Origin: Gnetum montanum
Taxonomy: Eukaryota > Streptophyta > Gnetopsida > Gnetales > Gnetaceae
Length of the DNA stretch: 21,249 nt
Direction of reading: 5' to 3'
NCBI GenBank assembly: GCA_015680685.1
Contig: MNCI01004506.1
Span: forward strand, 79,399-100,647
The position numbers and the translations under genes are program-made. The notes beneath the pieces are model-generated. The model was given only the letters and a program-made list of their open reading frames with translations, did no database searches and had not been told where the DNA came from. Of the stretch, positions 1 to 8,799 are shown piece by piece. Position 1 is the stretch's first letter. Every line of letters begins with the position of its first letter.

Positions 1-149
1 AAATCTATACATACCCTCCATTTACCTCCCTTTTTCGGTACAATGACAAGAGGGCTAACCCATTCGCTGTCAGCGATAGGGTAAATGAACCCGGCTTTGA
101 GAAGCTGTTCAAGTTCTTCCTTAACAATTTGCTTTAGTTCCGGGTTCAG
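1..149 (-). pseudogene. Continuation of Athila RT after the in-frame TGA
   Basis: The frame continues directly after the TGA codon with RT residues including LNPELKQIVKEELEQLLKAG and IADSEWVSPLVIVPKKGG, then WRVCID at the window edge. These are the conserved fingers segments of Ty3/gypsy RT. No base is gained or lost at the stop, so a single substitution explains the break. A CGA (Arg) codon mutated to TGA fits both the family consensus at this position (Arg-Arg-Leu-Asn-Pro) and CpG deamination. The rest of pol is outside the window. Confidence 0.85.
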
Positions 150-3100
150 TCACCTCTGGGGTTGTCTGCGAGGTTTCATATAAGAATTAGTATAAATCCT
201 ATGTTGGCATATCCGAGGGTCTATTCCAGTTATTTCAGGATACGACCAAGCGAAGGCGGTAGACCACTTGTTTATCACCTTTAGTAAATTCTCTTTTTGT
301 GTGGGTATGAGATTTGCGTTAATGATCACCGGTTTCCCATTGTTGAGGGTCACGTATTCCTGACCAGTGGGCAACGGTTTTAATTCTAGGGGCTCCTGTT
401 TAAACTCTTCAAGAATCTCCAACTTCCCCCAATTAATGTCTTCATAGTTAAGGGCTGGAAGTTGGCAACGAACTTGCTCCAATAGGTCTGTGCTTTCAAG
501 GTAAGCATTTGTTATTCCCTCAGTTAGTTCCATGCAGGTAGTTGGTTTGTCGTCTTTATCAGCTATCAGCCACTGGGCGTCTTCTTGTTGTGTGGCTGTT
601 GCATATAGGCACTTTTGTATATTAATATCCTGTGCACACCGATTGCATGCAGGTAGTGTTAGACTTCGCATTACCCATGACTTCTGCACGCAATGACACC
701 CTGTGTCACTATATGTGATGCATGGAACTCTCTTCCTCTCAGTTTTCCCATATGTATTTGTCTTTGATATTTCTAGGGAAAGATTACGAATTCCTAAGCG
801 AGCGTCGATTGTGTTTAACCATGCCCTTCCCATGATAATTGGGAAATCCCCTTTGTCATTATTGATTTCAATCACCAGGAAGTCAGCTGGGTATGACCAT
901 CCACCTACAATTGTAACAATGTCTTCAACCTGCCCCAGAGGGATGGTGATGGACTGGTCAGCCAGCTCAAGGCTGACATTGCTCTTCTTAAGTGGAGGGA
1001 GGTTCCAGGTCTTGTATAATTGTTGTGAGATTAAGTTAACCCCAGAACCTGAATCAAGGAGAGCCTTATGTGGTTCATTCCCGGTGACTTGAAGGTAAAC
1101 TAGGGGGACTCCTAGATCTGATAATTTCTTGGGAAGGTGACCAACTTTGATCCAGTCAGTTACCGTATGTGTTAGCATAACTGTGTGCATTGGACGTGAT
1201 TCTGCGGCTGGAAGATTTCGCGAACCCGCGTTAGGTGTACAAGAATTAGGAGACTCAACTGCTTGTGAGGGCAACGGTGTAGTCGGATTGTTGGTCCTAA
1301 GGAAGGATCTTTTGGTTGGACATTTGTTAGAACCAATCGGGGCTGAAGGTTTAGGTGCCCTCTCAATGTTTGGTTGTTGTAGCTGAGTAGGGGTTACCCT
1401 GGGTTTTGTTGGAGCAGCTGGTGGTGCAACCTTAGGTGCAAGAGGTGCGGATGTACGTGGAGGATGTTGCGGGTACAGAACATTTCTTGAAGGAGGGGGA
1501 GTCCGAAAACATTCCTGAACGTGGTAGTAACCTGGAGGGCTCATGTAACTCGTAAAGTTACTTGGACAAACCGGCTGCTGCACATAATGACCATAAGGGT
1601 CAGGCTGCTGGTAAGGGTACTGATGTACTGGCAGTGGCATCCCCCATGACTGTGGGTATTGCCACTGCTGATGTTGTCCAATGGGCTGTGGAGGTGTTCC
1701 ACTTGGATAATACGTCAAGGGTTGGTGGAACTGCCTCGGGTTACCTTGTGGATAAGGTAACCTTCTGGGTGTTTGCCGTTGATTAAATCTTGGATTTAAT
1801 GCATACACCCCAGACTCCTGCAGATGTGAGATAATTGGACAACATCTCTTAGGATGGTCATAATAGCAGACCTCACATCCACTATCATTGTCTGAATCAG
1901 AATTTATAGCCTCATCGGAGATAAGAAGTTTCCCCTTACCCTTGTTATGTGCAGGGCTTAAGTTTTTCCGCTTAGTTTTGCCTTTATCACTATCTCGTTC
2001 TACCTTAGACTCTTTTACAATTTTTAGGACTGTTTCTATTCGTGAGTCTAAGGAATCCCACATTTGGTCTACCTTAGCCGATACCTCCGTTGTTAACTTC
2101 TGGATCGGCACAGTTTTCCTGTTCACCAACTCTTCGAGTGGTGACTCATCCTCCTCATCACAGAATTTCACTCCCTTCTTACGAAGGGAGGGATCACGGT
2201 TGTATTCCTCCGCACTTTCTCTTTTCCGTAGCTCACCCTCTTCTTGTGCTACTTGTTCCAACAATACTTCAACTTCATGGGCTCTTAGTTGGGAGAGTCT
2301 CCCTTGGGCGTAAGTCCCAAGAGTTCTTCTCGTTTCATTTCGTAGCCCATCCACGAGGTGGCGAAGTTGATCCCGCTTAGCGTACCCATGGCCCGGGCAA
2401 CGATGTAGCAATGTGTAGTAACGGGCCATGGCAGCATCCAAGGATTCATGAGCTCCTTGTTTCCAGCCTTGGATCTGCTTACGCAAGTTAGACACTCTGG
2501 AGTACGTTTGATATTTGTTGTTGAACAATTCAAGCATCGTACTCCACCTCCTGATGGTTTCCGGTTCTAAGGACCGGTACCAGCTTTCTGCTTCTTTAGT
2601 GAGTGTCCTTGGGAACAACTTGAGTTTCTGCCACTCATTGTCTATGTTCTGCAAGGCACAGGCATCGTGGAATGCCTGTAAATGATGTTGAGGATCAGCG
2701 TTGTATCCCCCTTCAAAACGTGGGATATTATTTATATCCAAACGCTTGATCCTACTGTCTTTCAAATGCCTTGTGGGAATCCTAACTGCCTCTCTAATGT
2801 CAAGCATACTTCGGGTTGCGAATAGGGGTTCGTCATGATCATCTCTTTCATGACGTCTGTGATGTCTACGTTGTGGTTCCCTATTCTCCCTACGTCCTTG
2901 CCCTTGTCCTAACTCCTCTCGACCTTCTTGTCGAGGCATTTCATCTCTTTTACCTTTACTCTCCGCGTTATGCTCATGGTGGCTGCGCCCAGATGTGGAA
3001 GGAGAGGGTGAATGATGTGATGAAGGGGAAGAAGAAGGGGATCCATCACCATGGTGATGTTTCTTGCCTTCTCTTCGGCTGCTTCGGCCCCGATCGTTGT

Positions 3101-3710
3101 GACGATCAACGAGTCCGTCATTAGTGCGAGTGATTGTTCCTGCCGTGAACAGCTGGTGCTCACGGGGATCAGAGCCTGGAATATGTATCGTTGATCTAAG
3201 GCCCTGATGCCTAACCTCTTCACTAGAGTGAGGAGGAGGAACATCATTTTCTAAGAAACCCATCGTGAGGGGTTCCTCTTCTCCTATTTCACTAATGACG
3301 TGGGGAACCTTGCCCTTCAATAGTGAATGTTGGCTCTCCTGCCTTGCATCCCGAATACGTTGGGCATTTGTGGGATGATAATCCCTTGTGTCATGGTCAT
3401 CCAAAACGTATTCTGCGAACAGCTCATGCATGCCAATCTGTACCAAGGCACGGAAAAGCATGTTGGGAGCAGAGCGATCTGGGGGTAACACGATGTTACC
3501 TTGCATGTCTCTCCACCGCAGTTGCTCATCTTGATGGAAAACAAAGGTAAAATCCGGCACATACTCATCGGGATGAGTATATGTGACTTTGGATTGTTGA
3601 GGACATGGTTGATTTCGGTTATGCGTATGATCCTGACTTTCTCCTGTATTGTCCTTAGGTGAGTTGATTGCATGAGAAGAAGCCATTTCTAATGGTGTGC
3701 TAATTTTCAC
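150..3710 (-). CDS. Athila gag-protease-RT polyprotein, ends at premature TGA
   Basis: This 1186-residue frame encodes the capsid precursor, the protease and the start of reverse transcriptase. Residues about 45-105 form an N-terminal globular region, and 200-295 are low-complexity His/Ser/Arg/Glu-rich. Residues about 325-490 are the retrotransposon gag capsid domain (PRFEGG, ESWYRSLEPE, RCPGHG). Residues 612-625 hold a zinc-knuckle-like CX2CX3HX4C (CEVC...H...C). Residues 640-790 are Pro/Gln/Tyr-rich. The aspartic protease is at about 868-975, with catalytic DSGSG at 886-890 and GRAW at 961-964. The RT N-terminal region begins near 1109 (ELKPLP) and includes AFAWSYPEITGIDP. The ATG at 3710 lies about 100 bases from the PBS, a normal leader length; a second ATG (residue 9) is possible. 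The frame stops at TGA (150-152), inside a conserved RT entry motif, and homology resumes immediately, so the stop is probably a mutation. Confidence 0.88.
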   Translation of the reverse strand: MKISTPLEMASSHAINSPKDNTGESQDHTHNRNQPCPQQSKVTYTHPDEYVPDFTFVFHQDEQLRWRDMQGNIVLPPDRSAPNMLFRALVQIGMHELFAEYVLDDHDTRDYHPTNAQRIRDARQESQHSLLKGKVPHVISEIGEEEPLTMGFLENDVPPPHSSEEVRHQGLRSTIHIPGSDPREHQLFTAGTITRTNDGLVDRHNDRGRSSRREGKKHHHGDGSPSSSPSSHHSPSPSTSGRSHHEHNAESKGKRDEMPRQEGREELGQGQGRRENREPQRRHHRRHERDDHDEPLFATRSMLDIREAVRIPTRHLKDSRIKRLDINNIPRFEGGYNADPQHHLQAFHDACALQNIDNEWQKLKLFPRTLTKEAESWYRSLEPETIRRWSTMLELFNNKYQTYSRVSNLRKQIQGWKQGAHESLDAAMARYYTLLHRCPGHGYAKRDQLRHLVDGLRNETRRTLGTYAQGRLSQLRAHEVEVLLEQVAQEEGELRKRESAEEYNRDPSLRKKGVKFCDEEDESPLEELVNRKTVPIQKLTTEVSAKVDQMWDSLDSRIETVLKIVKESKVERDSDKGKTKRKNLSPAHNKGKGKLLISDEAINSDSDNDSGCEVCYYDHPKRCCPIISHLQESGVYALNPRFNQRQTPRRLPYPQGNPRQFHQPLTYYPSGTPPQPIGQHQQWQYPQSWGMPLPVHQYPYQQPDPYGHYVQQPVCPSNFTSYMSPPGYYHVQECFRTPPPSRNVLYPQHPPRTSAPLAPKVAPPAAPTKPRVTPTQLQQPNIERAPKPSAPIGSNKCPTKRSFLRTNNPTTPLPSQAVESPNSCTPNAGSRNLPAAESRPMHTVMLTHTVTDWIKVGHLPKKLSDLGVPLVYLQVTGNEPHKALLDSGSGVNLISQQLYKTWNLPPLKKSNVSLELADQSITIPLGQVEDIVTIVGGWSYPADFLVIEINNDKGDFPIIMGRAWLNTIDARLGIRNLSLEISKTNTYGKTERKRVPCITYSDTGCHCVQKSWVMRSLTLPACNRCAQDINIQKCLYATATQQEDAQWLIADKDDKPTTCMELTEGITNAYLESTDLLEQVRCQLPALNYEDINWGKLEILEEFKQEPLELKPLPTGQEYVTLNNGKPVIINANLIPTQKENLLKVINKWSTAFAWSYPEITGIDPRICQHRIYTNSYMKPRRQPQR

Positions 3711-3813
3711 CGTTATTTATGTTCTGAATTAACTGATTAACCCTAAGGTTCGTTTTAGGCTCACAACGATGTGAGTGATATCCCTTATGTTAAATTGGCA
3801 AAAAAACACTTAG

Positions 3814-3831
3814 TCCTCGGCAACGGCGCCA
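3814..3831 (-). promoter_or_regulatory. Primer-binding site complementary to tRNA-Asp
   Basis: On the minus strand the 18 bases read TGGCGCCGTTGCCGAGGA. This starts with TGG, the complement of the tRNA CCA tail, and matches the tRNA-Asp PBS usual in Athila and Tat elements except for one base (GAGGA for GGGGA). It lies one base inside the LTR boundary and primes minus-strand DNA synthesis. Confidence 0.9.
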
Positions 3832-4565
3832 ATGATGAGTGGCGAGGTACCCCTACCCCCCACCATACGAATACGAGCGTACACGCGTGATCCGGTCGAA
3901 CTCCGCAGACTAAATGCCTTAACACCACAAGAAACACTTGGGGTTAATCGTTCGTTGTCTTCCCAGGCTTGCTTGTATGTGTCACGGTGTATGGTTAAGC
4001 AAGTCTGAGGTATGTGATTTTTTTGGTATTTTTCAGCTTATCTTCTATGCTAGCAGGAGAAAGGGTTGAGAAAACTAAACTAACTCTAACTAAGATCTAG
4101 GTCTAAATTAACTAGCGTCAGCATCCGTTCCCACTTACCGGCCACACCCTGAACTATGCAACTGCAGCTTACCAAACACTAATCGTTACTGGGATCGCCA
4201 CACGTAACGCAAGTGCTCGAAGTGGTCGTACTGAGGCACCTATTTAGCCTACGTGTGATAAGCAGCCGATTCCTTGACTAGCCGTACACGTCTGTAGACG
4301 CTCGTAATCAAGTCGTACTTGAACGCACTAGGAAAGTAGGAAATAAAGCAATAAATGAAACCATGTGCTGCAAGGTTTATCCAAACAAGTTCATCTTTAT
4401 TGCCGTACACAACTTGGGTTCAGGTTACAAGCTGCTCGAATAAAGAGTCGTTCACGCTAAGACTCCTACTGCGGACACATGAGGAAAAATTCTAACTCTG
4501 GAGTGATCAATCTGCCAGAGCTTTGCTACACTAGCCAGGATTGGGAAATGAAGGGAGTGCCGCCT

Positions 4566-4575
4566 CTTATTTATA
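4566..4575 (-). promoter_or_regulatory. TATA box of LTR1
   Basis: The minus strand reads TCTATAAATAAGAGG here, a strong plant TATA box, conserved at the matching place in LTR2. It lies just downstream (element sense) of the palindrome cluster. Transcription would be expected to start about 25-35 bases further on, near 4535-4545; the start itself is inferred. Confidence 0.7.
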
Positions 4576-4590
4576 GAAATGGCGGCGGGA

Positions 4591-4634
4591 CGCGATATCA
4601 TGTACGCGATATCGCATGGGATGCGATATCGCGT
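4591..4634. repeat. GCGATATCGC palindrome cluster in U3 of LTR1
   Basis: Three palindromic units lie 14-17 bases apart: a mutated one at 4592-4601 (GCGATATCAT) and exact GCGATATCGC at 4606-4615 and 4623-4632. They are CpG-rich in an otherwise AT-rich neighbourhood and sit immediately upstream of the TATA box in element sense. A regulatory role is inferred from position only. Confidence 0.75.
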
Positions 4635-4833
4635 CTACCCATCTAACTTTAGACACTATAATAACCACAACAAAAATATAAACATAAAAATATTAAGCAA
4701 AAAAAGAAGCAAATAACACTTTAAACATCTAAAACCATGCAACCATAAAACATAGAAAGCCATAAAAATATAAAAAATATATAAAAATACATAAACAAAA
4801 AAAAATTAAGATAAAGTATGCTATTATCCTTAC

Positions 4834-7403
4834 CAACATTGGGAGGTATTTGTTGCAACCAATTAATCATATCTTCCATGCCTTGCAGAAATTTAGTTTT
4901 ATGTAGAACCTCAGCCCAAGGTTTTAGATGAAACATAGAGATGGATACTTCTAAAAGAGGCTTAGGTATTAGAATAAGTGCAACCATAAACATGACTAAA
5001 AATCAAATTTTAACATATAATCATAAAATGAAGTGCATAAACTAAAATGCATAACTACCTAGAAGACCATGTGGGATTTCAACAGGAGGTTCATCATCAA
5101 ATGTTGAATCTTCAAATATATCATCCAAGGAATCCAATGCTTGATTAGATACTTGTTCATCCTTTTCTTATTGTCTTAGTGCTTTCTCTTCTTGGCATAT
5201 TTGCTTTGTCTTTGTTGCTACCTAGGATAGCATTTCTTGTTGCTTCCTTGCAGGAATTGCAAAGGAAAATGTAGGACAAGTTAGCAATTTTTTTCTAAAA
5301 AAAATAAAATAATGACAAAAACATATAACAACATAATAAATATGCAAACTGACATAAAAAGAACAATATTAAACAAAAAATACAAATGAAAGATACTTGA
5401 AATAGTGTGATGTGCCTTGCCAAGTCTGAGAGATATCTCCTTTCTTGTCGGTTGTCAAACAATAGGAATTATTTCCTCCACTAGTGCCTTTTTAACTTTA
5501 CTTTGGCTACATCGTTAGCCTCTGCACATACCTCTTTGGCTCTCTTAGTAATTCCATGGGTGATATGGGGATCAACCACCATGTCGTTAGGAAAGAATAA
5601 TGTACACCACTAAATTTCTTAGTGATAACTGATAGTGGTTCCCCAACTAGTGAATGTTGAACCTACATAGTTGGAACAATATTTTTAACCCAAGTTTTGG
5701 AAATTGGAAGGGATTATAACTCACTCATGTTTCATGCTTCTTGACCACTAAGAATTCTGCAAACCTTCTTATATATGTAGCAAAAAATGCAAAATACATG
5801 TGGTATATCACGTCAAGGTTGTTATGGAATTTTTGAATCTCCTCCTATAGCCCAGAGTCCAAGTACATAGCCTAGTTGAACTTAGAACCCTCAATGAGGA
5901 CCTTCTTCATGGTCCATGCCTATCAAATACCAAGGATCTTCATCTACAATAGTAACAAGGAAAATTTTCTAGAGAAGAATAGGGGATACATCTTGTTGAT
6001 CTTTACAACCTCACACTAGTCTAAAGACAATCCTCCAGTACCATGACTAGAGTTAAACCACTCCTCAAACTCCTATCTATGGCTTATCTCTTTCCTTACT
6101 CTTGTGAAAATCTTCATGCCATCATAAGGTACATCAAAGAGGTTGCTAAATATAGATTCATTGATGAGCAAGGTAATAGGTACATAGTGAATGGGAGAGA
6201 TGAATTTACTAACTTCTTTTTTCAAAAGAGTCAATTACATTCATCATCTTTGCAGTAGGAATTGGTTGACTAGGAAGCATGAATAAATCAAACAAACCTA
6301 CATTGATGATCCTCTGCTAGATCTCTATAGGTGTTCTAATGGCCAACCATTCCTATGATGAATCTACTTCACCTCATTTGAGAATAAGCTTCTATTCCTC
6401 ATGTCCTAAGGTGATTACAAAAATAGCAGATTTTGGTACAGGACCTACAACACAACATGAACAACCTGTTAGCCTTTGGCATGGGTACATCATACAAAAC
6501 ACATAAAATAATGAACATAGTAAATTAAAAGTAAATTCATAATCACATACTTAAAACCAATTAAACAATTGAAGCCTAAGTAACCAAAGTACAACACAAC
6601 TAGAAAACATTGACATTCCATGAATAAAAAATAAAAAAATAAAAATGAAATTGCTTACTTGGTTTAGGCAACATAGGGATCCTAGAAACTACAAGTGAAT
6701 ATATGCCTAAGTCAAGGAGGCCCCACCAAGTATGATTAGTTCTAGTGGTTAAGCACTTGTAGTAGACTTGAGAGTGATGTTAAGTATATCTAGTAAAGTC
6801 ATCCTTTAGCTACTATAACACCATGAGTCTCACAACTAGGCGTTGTATGAACTTGGTTACTTTTGATTAATTCTCCATCATGAAATCTATACCTACAACA
6901 CGTGAGCATAAAAAATTATTAAAATTAAATAAACTAATAAAAAATAAGAACTGAACAATTGGTAGAAGATGCCATGAGGATTCTAGAACAAACTATTGAT
7001 CTAGTGGCCTATCATCGAGGTGTTGTTGGTAATATATTGAACAAACTCAAGCATGTCCCAAATTTGGGATAACCGATGTACCCCTAGTGTGTATGAATCA
7101 TCATGTTAATTACCTTCTACTTAAGTGCTAGGATCATTCATCATGAACTTGGCAATGCAAGTAGTAGAGCTTGATAAAAGTTTCTCAGTAATGACATCTA
7201 TAGTATCAGCGGCCATGTGTGACTAAACAATTACATTAAAGTTCTTAAGCAAGAATGCTAAGAACTCTTTGGTCCTAAATTTTAACCAGAGAGAGCCACA
7301 ATTAAGGATAATGTTGGAGGGTAAAATATATGACCCTAGTATATTTATATAGCACAGTATCTCAACTAATTCAATAACTACCTAGATAGGCTTCAAAAAG
7401 GCC
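4834..7403 (-). pseudogene. Decayed multi-exon gene; first exon FCP1/NIF-like HAD domain
   Basis: Several blocks of residual coding sequence, bounded by plausible splice sites, alternate with AT-rich introns. Approximate exons on the minus strand are 7403-6952, 6892-6659, 6444-5397 (possibly more than one), 5294-5059 and 4995-4834. Donors include GTAAGC, GTAGTT and GTAAGG. The intron between the last two exons is phase 1 and joins the frame cleanly. Exon 1 has features of FCP1/NIF-type HAD phosphatases: a hydrophobic strand where the DxDx(T/V) motif belongs (VVIELVEILC), then RTKEFLAFLLKNFNVIV followed by a stop where Trp is expected and SHMA, then LSQIWDML, NNTSMI and NPHGIF. The presumed nucleophile Asp reads Glu. 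The large third exon (LFDLFMLPSQPIP, SIFSNLFDVPYDGMKIFTRV) I do not recognise; its pattern loosely recalls plant transposon-encoded proteins. Many in-frame stops and at least one frameshift show it is dead. The HAD call is tentative. Confidence 0.45.
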
Positions 7404-8322
7404 CTACATAACCAAACAAAACTATTAAAAAACAAAATAACAATAAATAAAATTCAGCAACACCTAAAGAAAAATAATAAGTATAATGTCAACATTGCGA
7501 TGCAAATTAAACTAAACTCAAAGTTACAACCATAACAAATAACCAAAATTCAACCTATTGATATTTTTATAAAAACTTGAGTGAAAACTGATGAGTGGCG
7601 AGGTACCCCTACACTCCACCATACGAATACGAGCGTACACGCGCGATCCGGTCGAACTCCGCAGACTAAATGCCTTAACGCCACAAGAAACGCTTGGGGT
7701 TAATCGTTCGTTGTCTTCCCAGGCTTGCTTGTATGTGTCACGGTGTATGGTTAAGCAAGTCTGAGGTATGTGATTTTTTTGGTATTTTTCGGCTTATCTT
7801 CTATGCTACCAGGAGAAAGGGTTGAGAAAACTAAACTAACTCTAACTAAGATCTAGGTCTAAATTAACTAGCGTCAGCATCCGTTCCCACTTACCGGCCA
7901 CACCCTGAACTATGCAACTGCAGCTTACCAAACGCTAATCGTTACTGGGATCGCCACACGTAACGCAAGTGCTCGAAGTGGTCGTACTGAGGCACCTATT
8001 TAGCCTACGTGTGATAAGCAGCCGATTCCTTGACTAGCCGTACATGTCCGTAGATGCTCGTAATCAAGTCGTACTTGAACGCACTAGGAAAGCAGTAAAT
8101 GAAAGCAATAAATGAAACCACGTGCTGCAAGGTTTATCCAATCAAGTTCATCTTTATTGCCGTACACAACTTGGGTTTAGGTTACAAGCTGCTCGAAGAA
8201 AGAGCCATTCACTCTAGGACTCCTACTACGGGCACATGGGGAAAAATTCTAACTCTGGAGTGATCAATCTGCCAGAGCTTCGCTACACTAGCCAGGATTT
8301 GGAAATGAAGGGAGTGCTGCCT

Positions 8323-8332
8323 CTTATTTATA
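8323..8332 (-). promoter_or_regulatory. TATA box of the solo LTR
   Basis: The minus strand reads TATAAATAAG, identical to LTR1 and in the same context, next to the palindrome array. The promoter may still fire, and transcription would run leftwards into the pseudogene region. Confidence 0.65.
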
Positions 8333-8347
8333 GATATGGCGGCGGGA

Positions 8348-8458
8348 CACGATATCGCGTACGCGATATTGCAGGGTAAGACGTGATATTGCGTACGTGA
8401 TATCACATGGGATGCAATATCGCGGTGGCCGCGATATCGCGTACGCGATATCACGGCC
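8348..8458. repeat. Expanded GATATC palindrome array in U3 of the solo LTR
   Basis: About seven GCGATATCGC-type units lie in roughly 110 bases, arranged as pairs around GTAC centres. The right-hand pair, 8427-8458, is a 32-bp palindrome bounded by GGCC on both sides with a single mismatched pair (G to A at 8453). Other units show CpG decay (TGATAT, CAATAT). LTR1 has only three units, so unit number varies between copies of the family. Confidence 0.8.
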
Positions 8459-8485
8459 CAGTGCAAGTCGCGTCTCATCAAAAAC

Positions 8486-8799
8486 CAAGTAGCCTAGAAC
8501 AATTGAAGACAATCCCATAGTTAAAGAATGCATAAGAATTAGAAAAATTTTATTTCAAGCATTAAACTATAGAAAAAATCTTGTAACAAGCTTAACGCTA
8601 TGCTAACAATGCACTAGTAAGTATAAAAATTGCAACTTAAATTTTATGAAATATTTGCTAGAAAAACTAATTTACAAATGAAACTGTTGTAGTAAAGACA
8701 TTGGAAAAACTAAGTAAAAATTTCAAAAAATTCAAGATGTTGTTGAAAATACATATACACCATGTGAATAACCTTAGATACCTTAGAAATATCCTAAAA
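8486..8799. other. AT-rich stretch without recognisable feature
   Basis: This is the host sequence to the right of the solo LTR. I see no coding frame, terminal repeat or RNA gene. It begins with the AAAAC target duplication of that LTR. Confidence 0.5.

Larger units (their letters stand above)
1..4645 (-). mobile_element. Athila-type Ty3/gypsy LTR retrotransposon, 5' part
   Basis: Read on the minus strand, the order is 5' LTR (4645 to 3833), PBS (3831 to 3814), a leader of about 100 bases, then gag-protease-RT running off the left edge. RNase H, integrase, any env-like ORF, the polypurine tract and the 3' LTR lie outside the window. The Athila assignment rests on the gag segment around the 'RCPGHG' motif, the protease with 'LADQSI' and 'PADFLVIEI' segments, the RT entry 'EELEQLLKAGFIYPIADS' and the tRNA-Asp PBS, all typical of that OTA-clade lineage. 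The element looks young: one in-frame stop in about 3.7 kb of coding sequence, and roughly 96% identity by eye between its LTR and the solo LTR at 7589-8480. The upstream LTR boundary is uncertain by a few bases. Confidence 0.9.
3833..4645 (-). repeat. 5' LTR (LTR1) of the Athila element
   Basis: In plus coordinates it starts with TGATGAG next to the PBS and aligns over most of its length with the solo LTR at 7589-8480. By eye I count about 30 differences in some 750 aligned bases. On the minus strand the order is U3 with GCGATATCGC palindromes (4591-4634), a TATA box at 4566-4575, R, a likely AATAAA poly(A) signal at 4396-4401, and U5 ending at 3833. The outer end is imperfect: the expected CTCATCA reads as CCATCTA, so the boundary is 4641-4645. 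It is about 80 bases shorter than LTR2, mainly because it carries fewer palindrome units. Confidence 0.9.
7584..8485 (-). mobile_element. Solo Athila LTR with 5-bp target duplications
   Basis: An 892-bp LTR (7589-8480) is flanked by perfect AAAAC direct repeats at 7584-7588 and 8481-8485. Its ends are a perfect 7-bp inverted repeat, TGATGAG and CTCATCA. No PBS adjoins the left end and no internal sequence follows, so this is a solo LTR left by recombination between the two LTRs of an element. It matches LTR1 closely and has the same orientation. A TATA box (8323-8332), a probable poly(A) signal (8153-8158) and a longer palindrome array are present. It defines the true ends of the family. Confidence 0.93.

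Noticed and set aside
703-3550. Several plus-strand open frames of 74-141 codons opposite the Athila gag-pol
   Set aside because: They are antisense shadows of the gag-protease frame, with no recognisable domains of their own.
3814-3831. tRNA gene fragment
   Set aside because: Only the 18 bases complementary to the tRNA-Asp 3' end are present, beside an LTR; it is a primer-binding site.
6043-6258. 71-codon plus-strand frame
   Set aside because: It lies antisense to the large exon of the minus-strand pseudogene, which reads in a consistent frame across it.
7084-7113. 30-base intron bounded by GT and AG within the HAD-like exon
   Set aside because: It is too short for a plant intron, is a multiple of three, and the frame continues through it, so it was kept as exon.
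4646-7588. Internal region of a non-autonomous element bounded by LTR1 and the solo LTR
   Set aside because: The LTR at 7589-8480 has its own perfect target duplications and no adjacent PBS, and LTR1 is joined to the gag on its other side, so the two do not form a pair.
8209-8533. Two overlapping minus-strand frames with repeated Arg-Asp-Ile-Ala and Tyr-Ala-Ile-Ser motifs
   Set aside because: The repeated peptide comes from the GATATC palindrome array in the U3 of the solo LTR.
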